From positions 1 through 64,000 of the forward strand of contig CAZRGZ010000002.1 of the NCBI GenBank assembly GCA_964599775.1: a stretch of DNA of 64,000 nt, in the 5' to 3' direction. The position numbers and the translations under genes are program-made. Below, in pieces: positions 26,671 through 36,191 of this stretch (its first letter is position 1; each line of letters begins with the position of its first letter). Under the pieces are notes generated by a model. That model had not been told where the DNA came from and made no database searches. It saw only the letters and a program-made list of their open reading frames with translations. Source of the stretch: CAZRGZ01 sp964599775. GTDB lineage: Bacteria; Patescibacteriota; Saccharimonadia; Saccharimonadales; Saccharimonadaceae.

Positions 26671-28014
26671 ATGACAAAACAACAACGTCTCGTTCTTGTT
26701 ATTAGCATTCTTGCGTCGTTTGTTGCATTTATAGACGGATCGGTAGTCAATGTCGCCCTTCCCGCCATTAGTGAACAGCTAGGAGGTGGCTTGGCCGTAC
26801 AACAGTGGGTGGTTGATGCCTATCTCATGACGCTCGGGGCATTGATGCTTCTTGCTGGTTCGCTTTCAGACTTGTTTGGACGGAAGAAAGTGCTTTTATG
26901 GGGGCTTATTGGTTTTGGTGTCACCTCACTTATGTGCGCATTCGCCCCGAATGCCACCTTTCTCATTATATCTCGCGCCCTACAAGGCATTGCTGGCGCA
27001 TTACTGGTACCCAGCTCTTTGGCATTAATCATTTCGACTTTCCCATCCGCCAAACAAGGAAAAGCAATCGGCACTTGGACAGCCTGGACAGGCATCGCGA
27101 TGATTATTGGTCCGTTGCTCGGCGGTTTTCTAGTTGATACATTATCTTGGCATTACATTTTCGCCATTAATGTTTTACCTATCGCTATAACGCTTTGGTT
27201 GATGCGATCCCTAAATGTTAATGAACGCACCCGCCAGGCGGCCAGAGTTGACTTTCTCGGTGCTTTTCTAGGGGTACTTGCATTAGGCGGACTCGTATTT
27301 GCGTTTATAGAGCAATCCCGACTTGGTTGGAATAGCCCGTTTATTTACTTGCCTTTGCTTATAGGGCTTTTGGCAGCCGGCTTATTTATTTGGCAAGAGC
27401 GCCGTGCAACTCATCCCATGTTGCCACTCTCGCTTTTTAACGTCCGGAATTTTAGTGTGGGAAATATAGCGACGGTTTCTATCTATGCCGCCCTTGCCGT
27501 GGCGTCCTTCCTTATTGCCATTTTCATCCAACAAGTAGGTGGTTATACTGCATTCCAAGCTGGAATGGCGCTTCTGCCTGTCACTATTATTATGTTTCTA
27601 TTTTCACCCTACTTCGGTTCACTTGCAAGCGTTTATGGCTCCCGCTGGTTCATGGCAATCGGTCCCGCTGTGGCAGGTGTTGGTTTTTTATCAATGATTT
27701 TGGTAAATTCAGACGTTCACTACTGGTCGCAACTATTCCCCGGCATCCTTCTTTTCGGGATGGGGCTTGCGATAACTGTTGCTCCATTAACAACGGCAAT
27801 TCTAGGCTCGATTAAGAAGGAGCATGCTGGTATTGGCTCAGCTGTAAATAATGCCGTTTCACGTATCGCAGGGCTAGTTGCTATTGCCGGAATTGGCATT
27901 ATTACTGGCCCTACATTAGATCTTGCCGGTTTTCACCGCGGAACTATTACTATTGCTATCCTTCTATTTGTTGGCGGTCTCGTTTCTGTATTTGGTATCC
28001 AGAATAAAAAGTAA
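26671..28014 (+). CDS. MFS transporter, DHA2 (EmrB/QacA) drug exporter family
   Basis: A 447-residue transporter with about 13-14 membrane spans. Motif A-like SLSDLFGRKKV lies between spans 2 and 3, motif C-like GPLLGGFLVDTLSWHYIFAINVLP near residues 145-168, and the DHA2 start DGSVVNVALPAIS near residue 22. The family exports toxic compounds using the proton gradient. TATTAT lies 6 bp before the ATG, so the mRNA is probably leaderless. It converges on rsgA with no gap. Confidence 0.88.
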   Translation: MTKQQRLVLVISILASFVAFIDGSVVNVALPAISEQLGGGLAVQQWVVDAYLMTLGALMLLAGSLSDLFGRKKVLLWGLIGFGVTSLMCAFAPNATFLIISRALQGIAGALLVPSSLALIISTFPSAKQGKAIGTWTAWTGIAMIIGPLLGGFLVDTLSWHYIFAINVLPIAITLWLMRSLNVNERTRQAARVDFLGAFLGVLALGGLVFAFIEQSRLGWNSPFIYLPLLIGLLAAGLFIWQERRATHPMLPLSLFNVRNFSVGNIATVSIYAALAVASFLIAIFIQQVGGYTAFQAGMALLPVTIIMFLFSPYFGSLASVYGSRWFMAIGPAVAGVGFLSMILVNSDVHYWSQLFPGILLFGMGLAITVAPLTTAILGSIKKEHAGIGSAVNNAVSRIAGLVAIAGIGIITGPTLDLAGFHRGTITIAILLFVGGLVSVFGIQNKK

Positions 28015-28977
28015 TCACAACTCGCTCAGTTCAAGCCTTAACTTTTGGAAACTTTCAAATCGCTCCTGTGAAAGTGTACCTTCTCTGAGCGCTTGCTGCA
28101 CTGCACAACCTTGCTCTTTTGGCGTATGTGTACAGTTTCGAAATTTACAGTGTGCCGCAAGGGCCATAATATCAGGGAAGACTTCTTCTAATGAGCCTTT
28201 TTCTCCCCATAGTTGTAGTTCACGAATCCCTGGCGTATCTATAATTACCCCTCCGTCCGGCACCAGGAACAGTTCACGATGACTAGTTGTGTGCCGGCCT
28301 TTTCCTTCGTTATCTATTTCACCGGTCTTTTGACGTTCATCTCCCAGTAGTTTATTCACGAGAGTTGACTTGCCTACGCCAGACGACCCAATAAAAACTG
28401 CCGTTTTGCCTTGCTGAAGGTATTTCAGAAGCTCTTCCGTGCCTTGACCAGTACGAGCGTTTACTAAAACTGCAGGTTTTTTCCATTGTTGCAATGCTTC
28501 AATCTTACGCTTATCAGCTAAATCTAATTTATTAAAGATGAATACTGACTGAACACCAGACTCCTTGAGTTGAAAGGCGTATCGATCCAGGCGAGCGAGG
28601 TTAAAATCTTCATTAAGCGCTTGCACAACAAAGGCGATATCAACATTTGCCGCGAGCACTTGCGGTTCAGGACGAGCGCCAGCAGATTTGCGAATAATTG
28701 CAGAAGTACGCGGAAGGATATCCTCAATCACTGCAATTTCATTGTCTTCTGGCCGTATCAGCACCCAATCCCCTACTTTCGGCAATGCATCAGGAGCGAA
28801 TGTATGCCGCATTTTTTTCGCAATAGTAGCTCGGAATGATTGAGGCGTTTGAACCACTAAGTACCCCCCAAAATCAGTGATGACGCGTCCAGGCAAGGCT
28901 TGAGGCTTGGCAATCTTTTGCCACTTGGCATTCCACTCTTCGTTCCATCCGTATGACCTGAGGTTTTGGAGTGTCAT
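28015..28977 (-). CDS. rsgA: Ribosome small-subunit assembly GTPase RsgA
   Basis: RsgA (YjeQ) is a circularly permuted GTPase acting late in 30S assembly. An N-terminal OB-fold is followed by G4 NKLDLAD, then G1 GSSGVGKSTLVN, then G3 DTPG, confirming the permuted order. The C-terminal zinc knuckle CKFRNCTHTPKEQGC supplies the C-C-H-C ligands. The 320 residues are typical. Confidence 0.95.
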   Translation of the reverse strand: MTLQNLRSYGWNEEWNAKWQKIAKPQALPGRVITDFGGYLVVQTPQSFRATIAKKMRHTFAPDALPKVGDWVLIRPEDNEIAVIEDILPRTSAIIRKSAGARPEPQVLAANVDIAFVVQALNEDFNLARLDRYAFQLKESGVQSVFIFNKLDLADKRKIEALQQWKKPAVLVNARTGQGTEELLKYLQQGKTAVFIGSSGVGKSTLVNKLLGDERQKTGEIDNEGKGRHTTSHRELFLVPDGGVIIDTPGIRELQLWGEKGSLEEVFPDIMALAAHCKFRNCTHTPKEQGCAVQQALREGTLSQERFESFQKLRLELSEL

Positions 28978-28982
28978 GACTA

Positions 28983-30041
28983 TTATGACGCGTTATTTGT
29001 TTGTTCATCGGGGATATTTATGAATTCGGTCACGCCACCATTAGCGCGGACTTGCTCAAGACGTTCGTCAAAGGCGCTGAGAGCAATTTTGATACGTGCA
29101 AAACGAACCTGATCGTTTGATTCCTCGATTTTCTTTACAATATAGTAGCCATCCGTACCTTCAATAATATCGGAGATTTGATTATCTCTTAGTTTATCAG
29201 CAACTTTTACAAGACCATTGGCATCATGGCTATTGATTGCCACAAACCCGACATCACCACCGTTTGATTTAGTCGCTTGGTCATCTGATACTTCGCGTGC
29301 AATTTCAGCAAAATTGTCAGCATTCAGTTGTTTTCGAATGCCCTCAGCTTCTTTGCGCGCCGCATCATCCATTGCAAAAGCAACCTTTCGCTTTAATAGC
29401 GTACTTCGCACGATATCTCTGTATTCACTTAGTGACCAGTTATAAAACCCACCTAGAACAACTGACTCGTAAGCTTCTTCAGACAATGATGGTTGTTGTG
29501 ATTCTCTCTCATTCTGAATAAATTCATCGACTTCGTCACGATTCACTGATACGTTGTATTCCCGGGCCAATTTTTGTGCAAATGCATTTGCCACCGCCTC
29601 ATCCATGGATTGTCGTTTTACATGGTTTAACTGGCGTTGGCCATCTTCGGTATTGATAGTGATCATATTCTGTTGTTGTAAGAAGTACACGGAGCTACGA
29701 AACCGCATCAGATAGTCACTATAGCGAACATTCTCTCCGTCTACAACTGCTACGGGCAGAGGAATGAACTGTGTTAATCGGTACATAAAGCCACTTGTGT
29801 TTTGAGCTGGGTACAGCTGCCACCAGCCAAGGGCAATGAGAAGAATGATCACACCAATACTTATGACTATCGTGTTTATCACGAGTTTGTGGCGAGCATA
29901 TTGTACAGGATATTTAAACTTGCGCCCACCAGCAAGAATCTGTTCGCGGTGCTCTGCGACCGTTTCGTTGGTAATTCTCTGTGGTTGCTCGCTTTTTTTC
30001 TTTAACTTCTTTGTTAACTTATCCTTCAATTTCTTCATCAT
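28983..30041 (-). CDS. Membrane-anchored parvulin-type peptidyl-prolyl isomerase
   Basis: A 352-residue extracytoplasmic foldase. A basic N-terminus is followed by one membrane span (about 57-76) and a SurA/PrsA-like helical chaperone part. A parvulin domain follows near residues 235-320 (FAEIAREVSDDQATKSNGGDVGFV and VADKLRDNQISDIIEGTDGYYIVKKIEE). Such proteins help fold secreted proteins. The start overlaps the upstream PH-domain gene by 23 bp. The pilus and surface proteins in this window are plausible clients. Confidence 0.85.
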   Translation of the reverse strand: MMKKLKDKLTKKLKKKSEQPQRITNETVAEHREQILAGGRKFKYPVQYARHKLVINTIVISIGVIILLIALGWWQLYPAQNTSGFMYRLTQFIPLPVAVVDGENVRYSDYLMRFRSSVYFLQQQNMITINTEDGQRQLNHVKRQSMDEAVANAFAQKLAREYNVSVNRDEVDEFIQNERESQQPSLSEEAYESVVLGGFYNWSLSEYRDIVRSTLLKRKVAFAMDDAARKEAEGIRKQLNADNFAEIAREVSDDQATKSNGGDVGFVAINSHDANGLVKVADKLRDNQISDIIEGTDGYYIVKKIEESNDQVRFARIKIALSAFDERLEQVRANGGVTEFINIPDEQTNNAS

Positions 30042-30531
30042 AGTCTCGCTTATTTGTTGTATCAGCTATAACATCTTGGAGCTTATTATACACTTCGTCA
30101 GGATGGTGAATTTTATCCAACACAAGATCACCAACATACGTTTGTACAATTATGGTACCAAAGTTAAACACTTCACCAGTAAACCCAGGTATATTATAGC
30201 TTATGTTTTGAATCTTTGATACGCCCAGATCAATCACATTCTTTCCAAAAAAGCCCTGCTGCTTAATTTGACGCAAGCGCTGATCGGTCAATATAAAAAT
30301 GGTAAAGTACCACTTCACCCATTGGAAAAAGAACAACAATAGACCAACGCCTAAGCCTGCAAAGGAAAGGTATAAAAGCTCAACACTACCTGGCCAAAAC
30401 AGAGAAGGCAAAGAGGTAATCAGAAACGGGATGAGGAGCATATAAAAGCCTTTACGCATGGCGATAATATGCCGTCTAAACACCAGTACTACCTCTTCAT
30501 CGTCGCGTTGCCCATTAAATTGCTTCGTCAT
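30019..30531 (-). CDS. Bacterial PH-domain membrane protein
   Basis: A 170-residue protein with two close membrane spans (about 30-47 and 52-72). A bacterial PH (bPH2-like/DUF304) domain follows with YFTIFILTDQRLRQIKQQGFFGKNVIDLGVSKIQNISY, the typical 'LTxxRL...G...' pattern. Function is unknown. It is preceded by tRNA-Arg and overlaps the PPIase gene. Confidence 0.78.
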   Translation of the reverse strand: MTKQFNGQRDDEEVVLVFRRHIIAMRKGFYMLLIPFLITSLPSLFWPGSVELLYLSFAGLGVGLLLFFFQWVKWYFTIFILTDQRLRQIKQQGFFGKNVIDLGVSKIQNISYNIPGFTGEVFNFGTIIVQTYVGDLVLDKIHHPDEVYNKLQDVIADTTNKRDYDEEIEG

Positions 30532-30550
30532 AGTCTCTCTTTCGATAATA

Positions 30551-30627
30551 TGGTACCCCGGGTAGGACTCGAACCTACAGCCTTTTCCTTAGGACGGAAC
30601 TGCTCTATCCAATTGAGCTACCGAGGC
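30551..30627 (-). tRNA. tRNA-Arg (anticodon CCT)
   Basis: Acceptor GCCTCGG/CCGGGGT (with G-U pairs), D-arm GCTC/GAGC, anticodon loop GTCCTAA, T-arm GTAGG TTCGAGT CCTAC, and an encoded CCA. Confidence 0.94.
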
Positions 30628-30651
30628 ATTCCCCGTTTATATTTTACCACA

Positions 30652-30681
30652 AAACGGTGGTAACTACTGTTACCACCGTTT
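30652..30681 (-). terminator. Terminator after ndk
   Basis: A perfect 13-bp stem AAACGGTGGTAAC/GTTACCACCGTTT with a 4-nt loop and TTTT on the minus strand. It separates ndk from tRNA-Arg. Confidence 0.8.
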
Positions 30682-30699
30682 ATGCAATACTATTTTATT

Positions 30700-31206
30700 C
30701 TATCTTGTGTACTTTTCGTGTAAAGCCTGATATTCGTACAATTCTGCATCGCTAAACCAATGTGCGATTTCTTGCTCAGCTTCTTCTGGATCAGCTGAAG
30801 CATGAATGAGGTTTGGAATACCTTTACTCTCTTCGTCAGCATAACCAAAGCTCATGTGCGAGTAATCACCGCGAATAGTGCCAGGTTCAGCACTCTTTGG
30901 TTCAGTAGGGCCAACTAGTTTACGCACTAACGCAATTGACTCCACACCTTCAAATACCATAGCTACTACTGGTCCTTGTGTCATAAAGTCGAGTGTCACA
31001 TTGTAGGCATGGTCGCCTCGGCGGGTTTTCAGTTTACCAATTTCTTCGTAGTGGCGGTGAAAATGGGCACGATCGGGCGCGATCATTTTCATAGCCGCGA
31101 TCTTCAAGCCAACACGCTCAAAGCGCGTCATGATCTCGCCAATAATACCACGCTGGACTGCATCTGGTTTAAACACAACTAGTGTTTTTTGCACATTCTT
31201 ATTCAT
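30700..31206 (-). CDS. ndk: Nucleoside diphosphate kinase
   Basis: Ndk balances NTP and dNTP pools by phosphate transfer through a histidine. The sequence shows LVVFKPDAVQRGIIGEI, GPTEPKSAEPGTIRGDY and the active-site histidine in NLIHASAD, one residue longer than the standard NxxHGSD. At 168 residues it is slightly longer than the usual ~140-150 because of a C-terminal extension. An AAGGAGAG site precedes the ATG. Confidence 0.95.
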   Translation of the reverse strand: MNKNVQKTLVVFKPDAVQRGIIGEIMTRFERVGLKIAAMKMIAPDRAHFHRHYEEIGKLKTRRGDHAYNVTLDFMTQGPVVAMVFEGVESIALVRKLVGPTEPKSAEPGTIRGDYSHMSFGYADEESKGIPNLIHASADPEEAEQEIAHWFSDAELYEYQALHEKYTR

Positions 31207-31238
31207 CTATCTCTGCTCTCCTTCTACTGTTATCGTCA

Positions 31239-32033
31239 CTATTGTACCAAAAGAACGATCAAAATCACGAATGCGAGACCAATTCGGTACCAACCAAATA
31301 GTTTCAAATCGTTTTTAGCCAAGTAGTTCATCAAAAAACCGACTGCAAGTAAGCCTGAAATAAGAGCAGCAATATTACCCCATAGCAAGGGCTGCCAGTG
31401 CTCAAAAAAGTACATGCGATCACTTTCACGCAAGAAGAGTTTAACAGTCACCCCTAGCATAATAGGGATAGATAACAAAAAACTGTACTCTGCCGCTGCT
31501 GCTGGCTTTAACCCCATAATGCGCCCAGCAATAATAGTGGAGCCAGATCGTGATACACCTGGAATAAGTGCCATAACCTGCGCAATACCAATAGTTAATG
31601 CACGCTTCCAAGGGAGGTCTTCGCCGTCTTTTATGAATGTCTTTTTAGGTAGTTTTTCTAGTACCACCATCACTACACCGACTATAAACAGCATAGTAAT
31701 CACGACCCATACATTACTAAAGAACGGTGAGGTGGCAATAAAATCCCCAAAAATAAGCCCCACGAGTCCGGCCGGAATAGCACTAAGAAGAATATTTCGT
31801 GCCAAACGAAAGTTGTGATTCACTATTACATCTTTCGTGGCTTCTATGATACGTTTGCGGAAAAAGATGAGCAGCGCAAGCACTGTCCCTATATTAATAA
31901 ATTCTAGAAACAAATGATCTGAAGTACCATCAAAAAGATACTGCCCAATAACTAAATGGCCAGAACTCGAAACTGGGATAAACTCGGTCAATCCCTGTAC
32001 AATACCAAGAACTACTGCCTCAAATACACTCAT
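31239..32033 (-). CDS. uppP: Undecaprenyl-diphosphatase UppP/BacA
   Basis: UppP recycles the lipid carrier of cell-wall synthesis. The signature EFIPVSSSGHL (about residues 17-27) and PGVSRSGSTI (about 155-164) are present, and about seven membrane spans are seen over 264 residues. I place the start at ATG 32033; a GTG six bases earlier is possible. TATAAT (32043-32048) lies 9 bp before the ATG, so the leader is minimal. It is divergent from xerC. Confidence 0.95.
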   Translation of the reverse strand: MSVFEAVVLGIVQGLTEFIPVSSSGHLVIGQYLFDGTSDHLFLEFINIGTVLALLIFFRKRIIEATKDVIVNHNFRLARNILLSAIPAGLVGLIFGDFIATSPFFSNVWVVITMLFIVGVVMVVLEKLPKKTFIKDGEDLPWKRALTIGIAQVMALIPGVSRSGSTIIAGRIMGLKPAAAAEYSFLLSIPIMLGVTVKLFLRESDRMYFFEHWQPLLWGNIAALISGLLAVGFLMNYLAKNDLKLFGWYRIGLAFVILIVLLVQ

Positions 32034-32070
32034 ATTCACCCTATTATAGCACTGATGTCACTAAAAACTA

Positions 32071-32099
32071 TCGCCAAGTAGCCTCAAAAGGGGTATCAT
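32071..32099 (+). promoter_or_regulatory. xerC promoter
   Basis: TCGCCA (32071-32076), 17 bp, TATCAT (32094-32099). The ATG is 6 bp beyond the -10, predicting a leaderless mRNA. Confidence 0.55.
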
Positions 32100-32105
32100 A
32101 AGAGT

Positions 32106-33026
32106 ATGTACGTTTCTGAATTGATCGTCGACTTTTTAGAACACCTAGAAGTAGAACGGGGACGATCACAAAAAACGTCCGAGAACTACCATCTATATTT
32201 AATGCGTTTTGTCGAATTCGCAGATGATATTACCGTTGACCGTATAGACAATGAACTGGTGCGAAAATGGCGCCTATGGCTTAACCGCTATAAAAACGAA
32301 AATGAAATTGAGCTTTCACCCATCACACAAAGTTACCACTTGATTGCACTGCGAAGCTTTCTCACCTATTGTAGCAAGCGAGACATAGAGACGCTCGGTC
32401 CAGAAAACATAGAACTACCCAAAATAAAACGAAAGCAAGTCACCTTTTTAGACCCGGACGAAATTCAACGGATGCTTGAGGTGATTGATGTCGGTAATGA
32501 GGCAGGACTTCGAGATATGGCTATTATTGAGCTTCTATTTTCGAGCGGGCTTCGTGTTTCAGAGCTAGTTTCGCTAAATCGACACCACGTCAATACAGAT
32601 CGGCGCGAATTTATGGTGCGAGGTAAGGGACAAAAAGACCGTCCCGTGTTCATTAGTGAAGTCGCAGCCGATCACGTTGGTAATTATTTGCAGGCTCGCA
32701 CCGATAGCCTCCCGGCTTTATTTATTAGTTATAGCAAGCGTAGCGGAACGGCTACGAGTGATGGTGACTTTCGTCGGCTCACGCCGCGCAGTATCCAGCG
32801 AATAGTGAGCCGTTATGCAAAATTGGCTGGCATCACCAAACATGTCTCTCCACATACTATGCGCCATAGTTTTGCCACTGATCTTTTGATGAACGGTGCA
32901 GACCTAAGAAGCGTCCAAAGCCTGCTCGGGCATAGCAATATATCAACTACACAAGTTTATACCCACGTGACGGATCAACACTTAAAGGAAGTCCACGATA
33001 AGTTCCATAATAACTCACAGAAGTAG
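32106..33026 (+). CDS. Tyrosine recombinase XerC/XerD type
   Basis: A 306-residue site-specific recombinase that resolves chromosome dimers at dif. The N-terminal SAM-like core-binding domain (FLEHLEVERGRSQKTSENYHLYLMRF) is followed by catalytic residues: Arg in SGLRVSEL, Lys in VRGKGQKDR, HTMRHSFATDLL (HxxR), LLGHSNISTTQVYTH (His and the nucleophile Tyr). All are intact. Some CPR genomes use a single Xer protein; which of XerC or XerD this is cannot be told from sequence alone. Confidence 0.92.
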   Translation: MYVSELIVDFLEHLEVERGRSQKTSENYHLYLMRFVEFADDITVDRIDNELVRKWRLWLNRYKNENEIELSPITQSYHLIALRSFLTYCSKRDIETLGPENIELPKIKRKQVTFLDPDEIQRMLEVIDVGNEAGLRDMAIIELLFSSGLRVSELVSLNRHHVNTDRREFMVRGKGQKDRPVFISEVAADHVGNYLQARTDSLPALFISYSKRSGTATSDGDFRRLTPRSIQRIVSRYAKLAGITKHVSPHTMRHSFATDLLMNGADLRSVQSLLGHSNISTTQVYTHVTDQHLKEVHDKFHNNSQK

Positions 33027-33035
33027 CTTCAAGAC

Positions 33036-34208
33036 CTAGGGTAGTTCTTTTGGTTGGCACGACCCCAGTGTGAGAGGTTCGGAAGATACGGCAAAGTCTT
33101 TACATATGTCACCGGTAGTCTCAAGTGCATTTTCAGGGTAACCACCGGTCGCGTCATCAAACCGAACGCGGCTCTCTATACGGCGATATACATCATTTGC
33201 GCGCCCCGTTGAGTCAACACTTGGCTGTACCCCATCAAATTCGACATTACCTCCATCGAGCTGTAGACGGAAAGTAGACCCCTTGTAAAGTGGTGTTACC
33301 TTTAGGTACGATGATTTCTCTGGCGTTTGCGCCAAGCTACCCGATAATTGCAAGCGAGCCGAACAAGCATAACCGCCTATTTCAGTGGTGCAATTTACCA
33401 TAATAGGCCGACTGGGAGCCCGACGGTTAAAACGCGTGAACTGTACTTCGTTATTTGGAGTTCCTCCACCTGCAACAGGGTACAAAAAGAGAGTGCTTGA
33501 ACCGTTTTCTAAGTTTTCTTGATTAAACGAGCTCGTATTGTGCTGCAGTAGCTGCACCCGCATCACCGGCGGCGTGGCTTCACCCCACTCTTCGACTGCG
33601 GGGAACTCAGGTGGGTTAAACTCGTCGTCACTACCCGTTCCTGGGAGTACAAATTCACCCCCAGAAGATAATCCTGCATCGTCAGCAATAAACCAGCTTA
33701 TGTCAACATTACTGAAGTTACCTGTACCTTTTAGGGGAATGAAATCACTCGTATTCGTGTTTAAACGACGAACATAATCTGGCGTCGAAAGTGCAACTTG
33801 CACACAAGTGTAAGCCTGCCTTAGTGATGCGTCACCACTTGTTGTCTCTACCTGAATGCTACCATCATCATTTGTCTCAAGCCCCAGTCGGTCAGCTAGT
33901 CGGTTCATCGTATTACATTCACCGGCATTTAATGCATTAGTGTAGGTTTCACACTCTGGGCTACCTGGATTCTCACCACAGGCGTGGCGATATTGCAAAA
34001 GAGCACGCTTTGCATCTTCGACCCCAGCCTCAGCAGAGTCATAAGCGCTTTGGGAAAGGTCATTCACTAAAGCCTGTTGTTGATCAAGTGTCATCAGTCG
34101 AACAAACCCTAAAGTAATCACACTGAGTAGCAGTGCAAAGAATATCACCACAAAAATGGAGACTGCTCCGGTTTGATTGTTATTGCTATATTGTGTGAAC
34201 CATTTCAT
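33036..34208 (-). CDS. PilX-like minor pilus assembly protein
   Basis: A 390-residue protein with an N-terminal segment TGAVSIFVVIFFALLLSVITLGFVRLM (membrane span about 13-35). A helix of the PilX type follows (DLSQSAYDSAEAGVEDAKRALLQY), then a long extracellular domain with five or more cysteines. It lacks the canonical G|FTLxE cleavage site but has the PilX-like 'aDSAEAGVE' motif. It is the last gene of the prepilin run, 1 nt after the upstream gene, and may form part of the pilus tip with the three minor prepilins. Confidence 0.7.
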   Translation of the reverse strand: MKWFTQYSNNNQTGAVSIFVVIFFALLLSVITLGFVRLMTLDQQQALVNDLSQSAYDSAEAGVEDAKRALLQYRHACGENPGSPECETYTNALNAGECNTMNRLADRLGLETNDDGSIQVETTSGDASLRQAYTCVQVALSTPDYVRRLNTNTSDFIPLKGTGNFSNVDISWFIADDAGLSSGGEFVLPGTGSDDEFNPPEFPAVEEWGEATPPVMRVQLLQHNTSSFNQENLENGSSTLFLYPVAGGGTPNNEVQFTRFNRRAPSRPIMVNCTTEIGGYACSARLQLSGSLAQTPEKSSYLKVTPLYKGSTFRLQLDGGNVEFDGVQPSVDSTGRANDVYRRIESRVRFDDATGGYPENALETTGDICKDFAVSSEPLTLGSCQPKELP

Positions 34209-34209
34209 A

Positions 34210-34842
34210 CTAAATCCCCCTTGTCGTTGCCGTCACACGAAACCTGTTAAGTGCGCAATATTGTTGATCTGCATCAGCCCGGCAGGCTTCTCTATCGTCA
34301 GTAAGTAGTGTTTCGTCATCGGTCCCTATAGTAAAGGCAAAGTTGTACAAATATTGCCCGTCGTAGCTGGGTGCCGCCGCCAAACTTGCACTCTGCATAG
34401 CGATGGTTGCAATTTCTTGCGCTGCTAATAGTTCAACTGCATTGTCACGGGGTACAACGGGACGATTTTCGCCACACATATTCCCCGATGGGTCACTTAC
34501 CTTAGCAAAACCAACTCGCTCCCCATCATCATACAAAATAGGTTCTTGACCGCCAGTACTCCACACAAAGCTGTATGCCCCTAAACACATCCGTCCCGAT
34601 GCAACAATTTCAGTATTAAGTGGTGGTTGCGACGAGCGAAGTGAACGTTGCACCTCTGCGCTAATTGCGCGGCCACTTTGATTCACCTGCTTCAGGACTA
34701 AGCCTTTACTATAGGTACGCATGATGCCTAACGAGCTCATGAGTGCAATTATCAGTAAAACCGACAAAAATGCCATTGCAAACATTAGCTCTACCAGCGT
34801 AAAGCCTCGTTTTTTGCTCTGATGATACCTACTCTGCCACAT
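34210..34842 (-). CDS. Minor prepilin (PilW/PilJ-like)
   Basis: A 210-residue protein with the class III/type IVa prepilin signature KKRG|FTLVELMFAMAFLSVLLIIAL near residues 11-33, with Glu+5. A helix (MRTYSKGLVLKQVNQSGRAISAEVQRSLR) and a variable C-terminal domain with four cysteines follow. It overlaps the preceding prepilin gene by 14 bp. Confidence 0.85.
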   Translation of the reverse strand: MWQSRYHQSKKRGFTLVELMFAMAFLSVLLIIALMSSLGIMRTYSKGLVLKQVNQSGRAISAEVQRSLRSSQPPLNTEIVASGRMCLGAYSFVWSTGGQEPILYDDGERVGFAKVSDPSGNMCGENRPVVPRDNAVELLAAQEIATIAMQSASLAAAPSYDGQYLYNFAFTIGTDDETLLTDDREACRADADQQYCALNRFRVTATTRGI

Positions 34843-35383
34843 ACAACCTCACAATCGTTCCTGTTGTCGCCGTCGGGCCAGCACTAGGTGGCTGCCAACA
34901 CGCTCGAATATGAAAATCAATGTACTCGGGTTGCCCCTCGGGAATATTCGGCCGCACAGCCTCTACCCACAGACCTTGCCCAAATTCAGCACCAGCGAAG
35001 GTTTGCGCCTGTTGAATATCGGTATGGACGGTGACGGTATCGGTATTTATATAGAAAGCCTGGGAACTTGGTTCACAATTGCCAAACGGACTCGCTTGCT
35101 CTATGAGCCGATCATTGATCTTGCCCCATTCGTTTGCCACGTGGCCAGCCGGGTTCGTACTTGCAACATAGGCATTGCGTAAAAAGCGAAGAGCTTCTGC
35201 CTGGCCATCAATATTTTGGCGGACAAAAGTATTCTCGACGGCAAGTTGGGCTGTCGCGATGCCACGATTCATAATAGCAAAAGCAATCACAATCACGAGG
35301 CTCAACGCCGCAGTTGCGAAAAGCACCTCAATGATAGTGTCGCCACGCTGTCGCTTACCATTATGTTGATTAAAAAACATCAT
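34829..35383 (-). CDS. Minor prepilin (PilV-like)
   Basis: 184 residues. The cleavage-region variant RQRG|DTIIEVLFATAALSLVIVIAF starts with Asp where Phe is usual but keeps Glu+5. A C-terminal domain with two cysteines follows. It overlaps both neighbours (4 bp and 14 bp) in the minor prepilin operon. Confidence 0.8.
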   Translation of the reverse strand: MMFFNQHNGKRQRGDTIIEVLFATAALSLVIVIAFAIMNRGIATAQLAVENTFVRQNIDGQAEALRFLRNAYVASTNPAGHVANEWGKINDRLIEQASPFGNCEPSSQAFYINTDTVTVHTDIQQAQTFAGAEFGQGLWVEAVRPNIPEGQPEYIDFHIRACWQPPSAGPTATTGTIVRLYVAE

Positions 35384-36156
35384 ACGCTACATTGCTCCGC
35401 TGGGTTAGCTATATCGAATGCCGTACTTACCGCCTCAGGGCCACCGCTCATAGCAATTCTGACAACTGATGTGGAAGAGATTAAATCAGCAGAACGCAAG
35501 CAGACGTTCACTGGATAACGCCGATTTGCTGCATCGACTCCAACACCAACCGAAGCACCTGTATCTTGCGTATTGTACGAATAAGTATAGGTTACCCCAC
35601 TTTTCGGCGAACGGAGCAGCAGTAGTCTATTGATGGGGGCACGTTCAGGTCCACCCTGTATCGCGTTAACGACTTGTGCGCCCCAAGGTATCTCATACCG
35701 ATTAACGCCAATCAGTCGGACTAATGCTGGCTGATACTGGCGAATAAGCTCGTCATCTGTTATATCAGGGTCAATGGATCCGGCCGGTTCGCCCCCAACC
35801 ACAGTAAAACTCGTTATACTTCCACGTTCCCCTACAGAAGTAGGGACATCAATGGCTTTACCGAGTACCACACATCGACTCGTACCAGGGTTTTCTGCTT
35901 CAGCCCCATCGGCTGGTTGCACAAGGTTTTCTGCATTTTCACAAGCTTCATTACCACTACGTTCATTAATAACATTGAGCACTTCGCTATATTGCTGCTG
36001 GAAAAAACCTTGGGTGGCATTTACACTATCGGTGTACCGCTGGCGCTGTATGACAAATGCCGTCCCGGCCAAAAGAGAAACAAGCAGGACCCCTGTAATA
36101 GCAACGAAAAGGAGTGTTTCTAGAATGGTAAATCCTTGTTGTTTTTTTGTGCCCAT
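35380..36156 (-). CDS. Minor prepilin (type IV pilus)
   Basis: 258 residues, starting with a very short leader and KQQG|FTILETLLFVAITGVLL, a classical prepilin site with Glu+5. The C-terminal domain has cysteines. A TATAAT (36166-36171) lies 9 bp before the ATG with AAGGGAA between. The minor-prepilin block 36156-33036 may therefore be its own transcription unit. Confidence 0.82.
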   Translation of the reverse strand: MGTKKQQGFTILETLLFVAITGVLLVSLLAGTAFVIQRQRYTDSVNATQGFFQQQYSEVLNVINERSGNEACENAENLVQPADGAEAENPGTSRCVVLGKAIDVPTSVGERGSITSFTVVGGEPAGSIDPDITDDELIRQYQPALVRLIGVNRYEIPWGAQVVNAIQGGPERAPINRLLLLRSPKSGVTYTYSYNTQDTGASVGVGVDAANRRYPVNVCLRSADLISSTSVVRIAMSGGPEAVSTAFDIANPAEQCSV

Positions 36157-36191
36157 TTCCCTTAAATTATACCATAAGCAGTATTGATAAA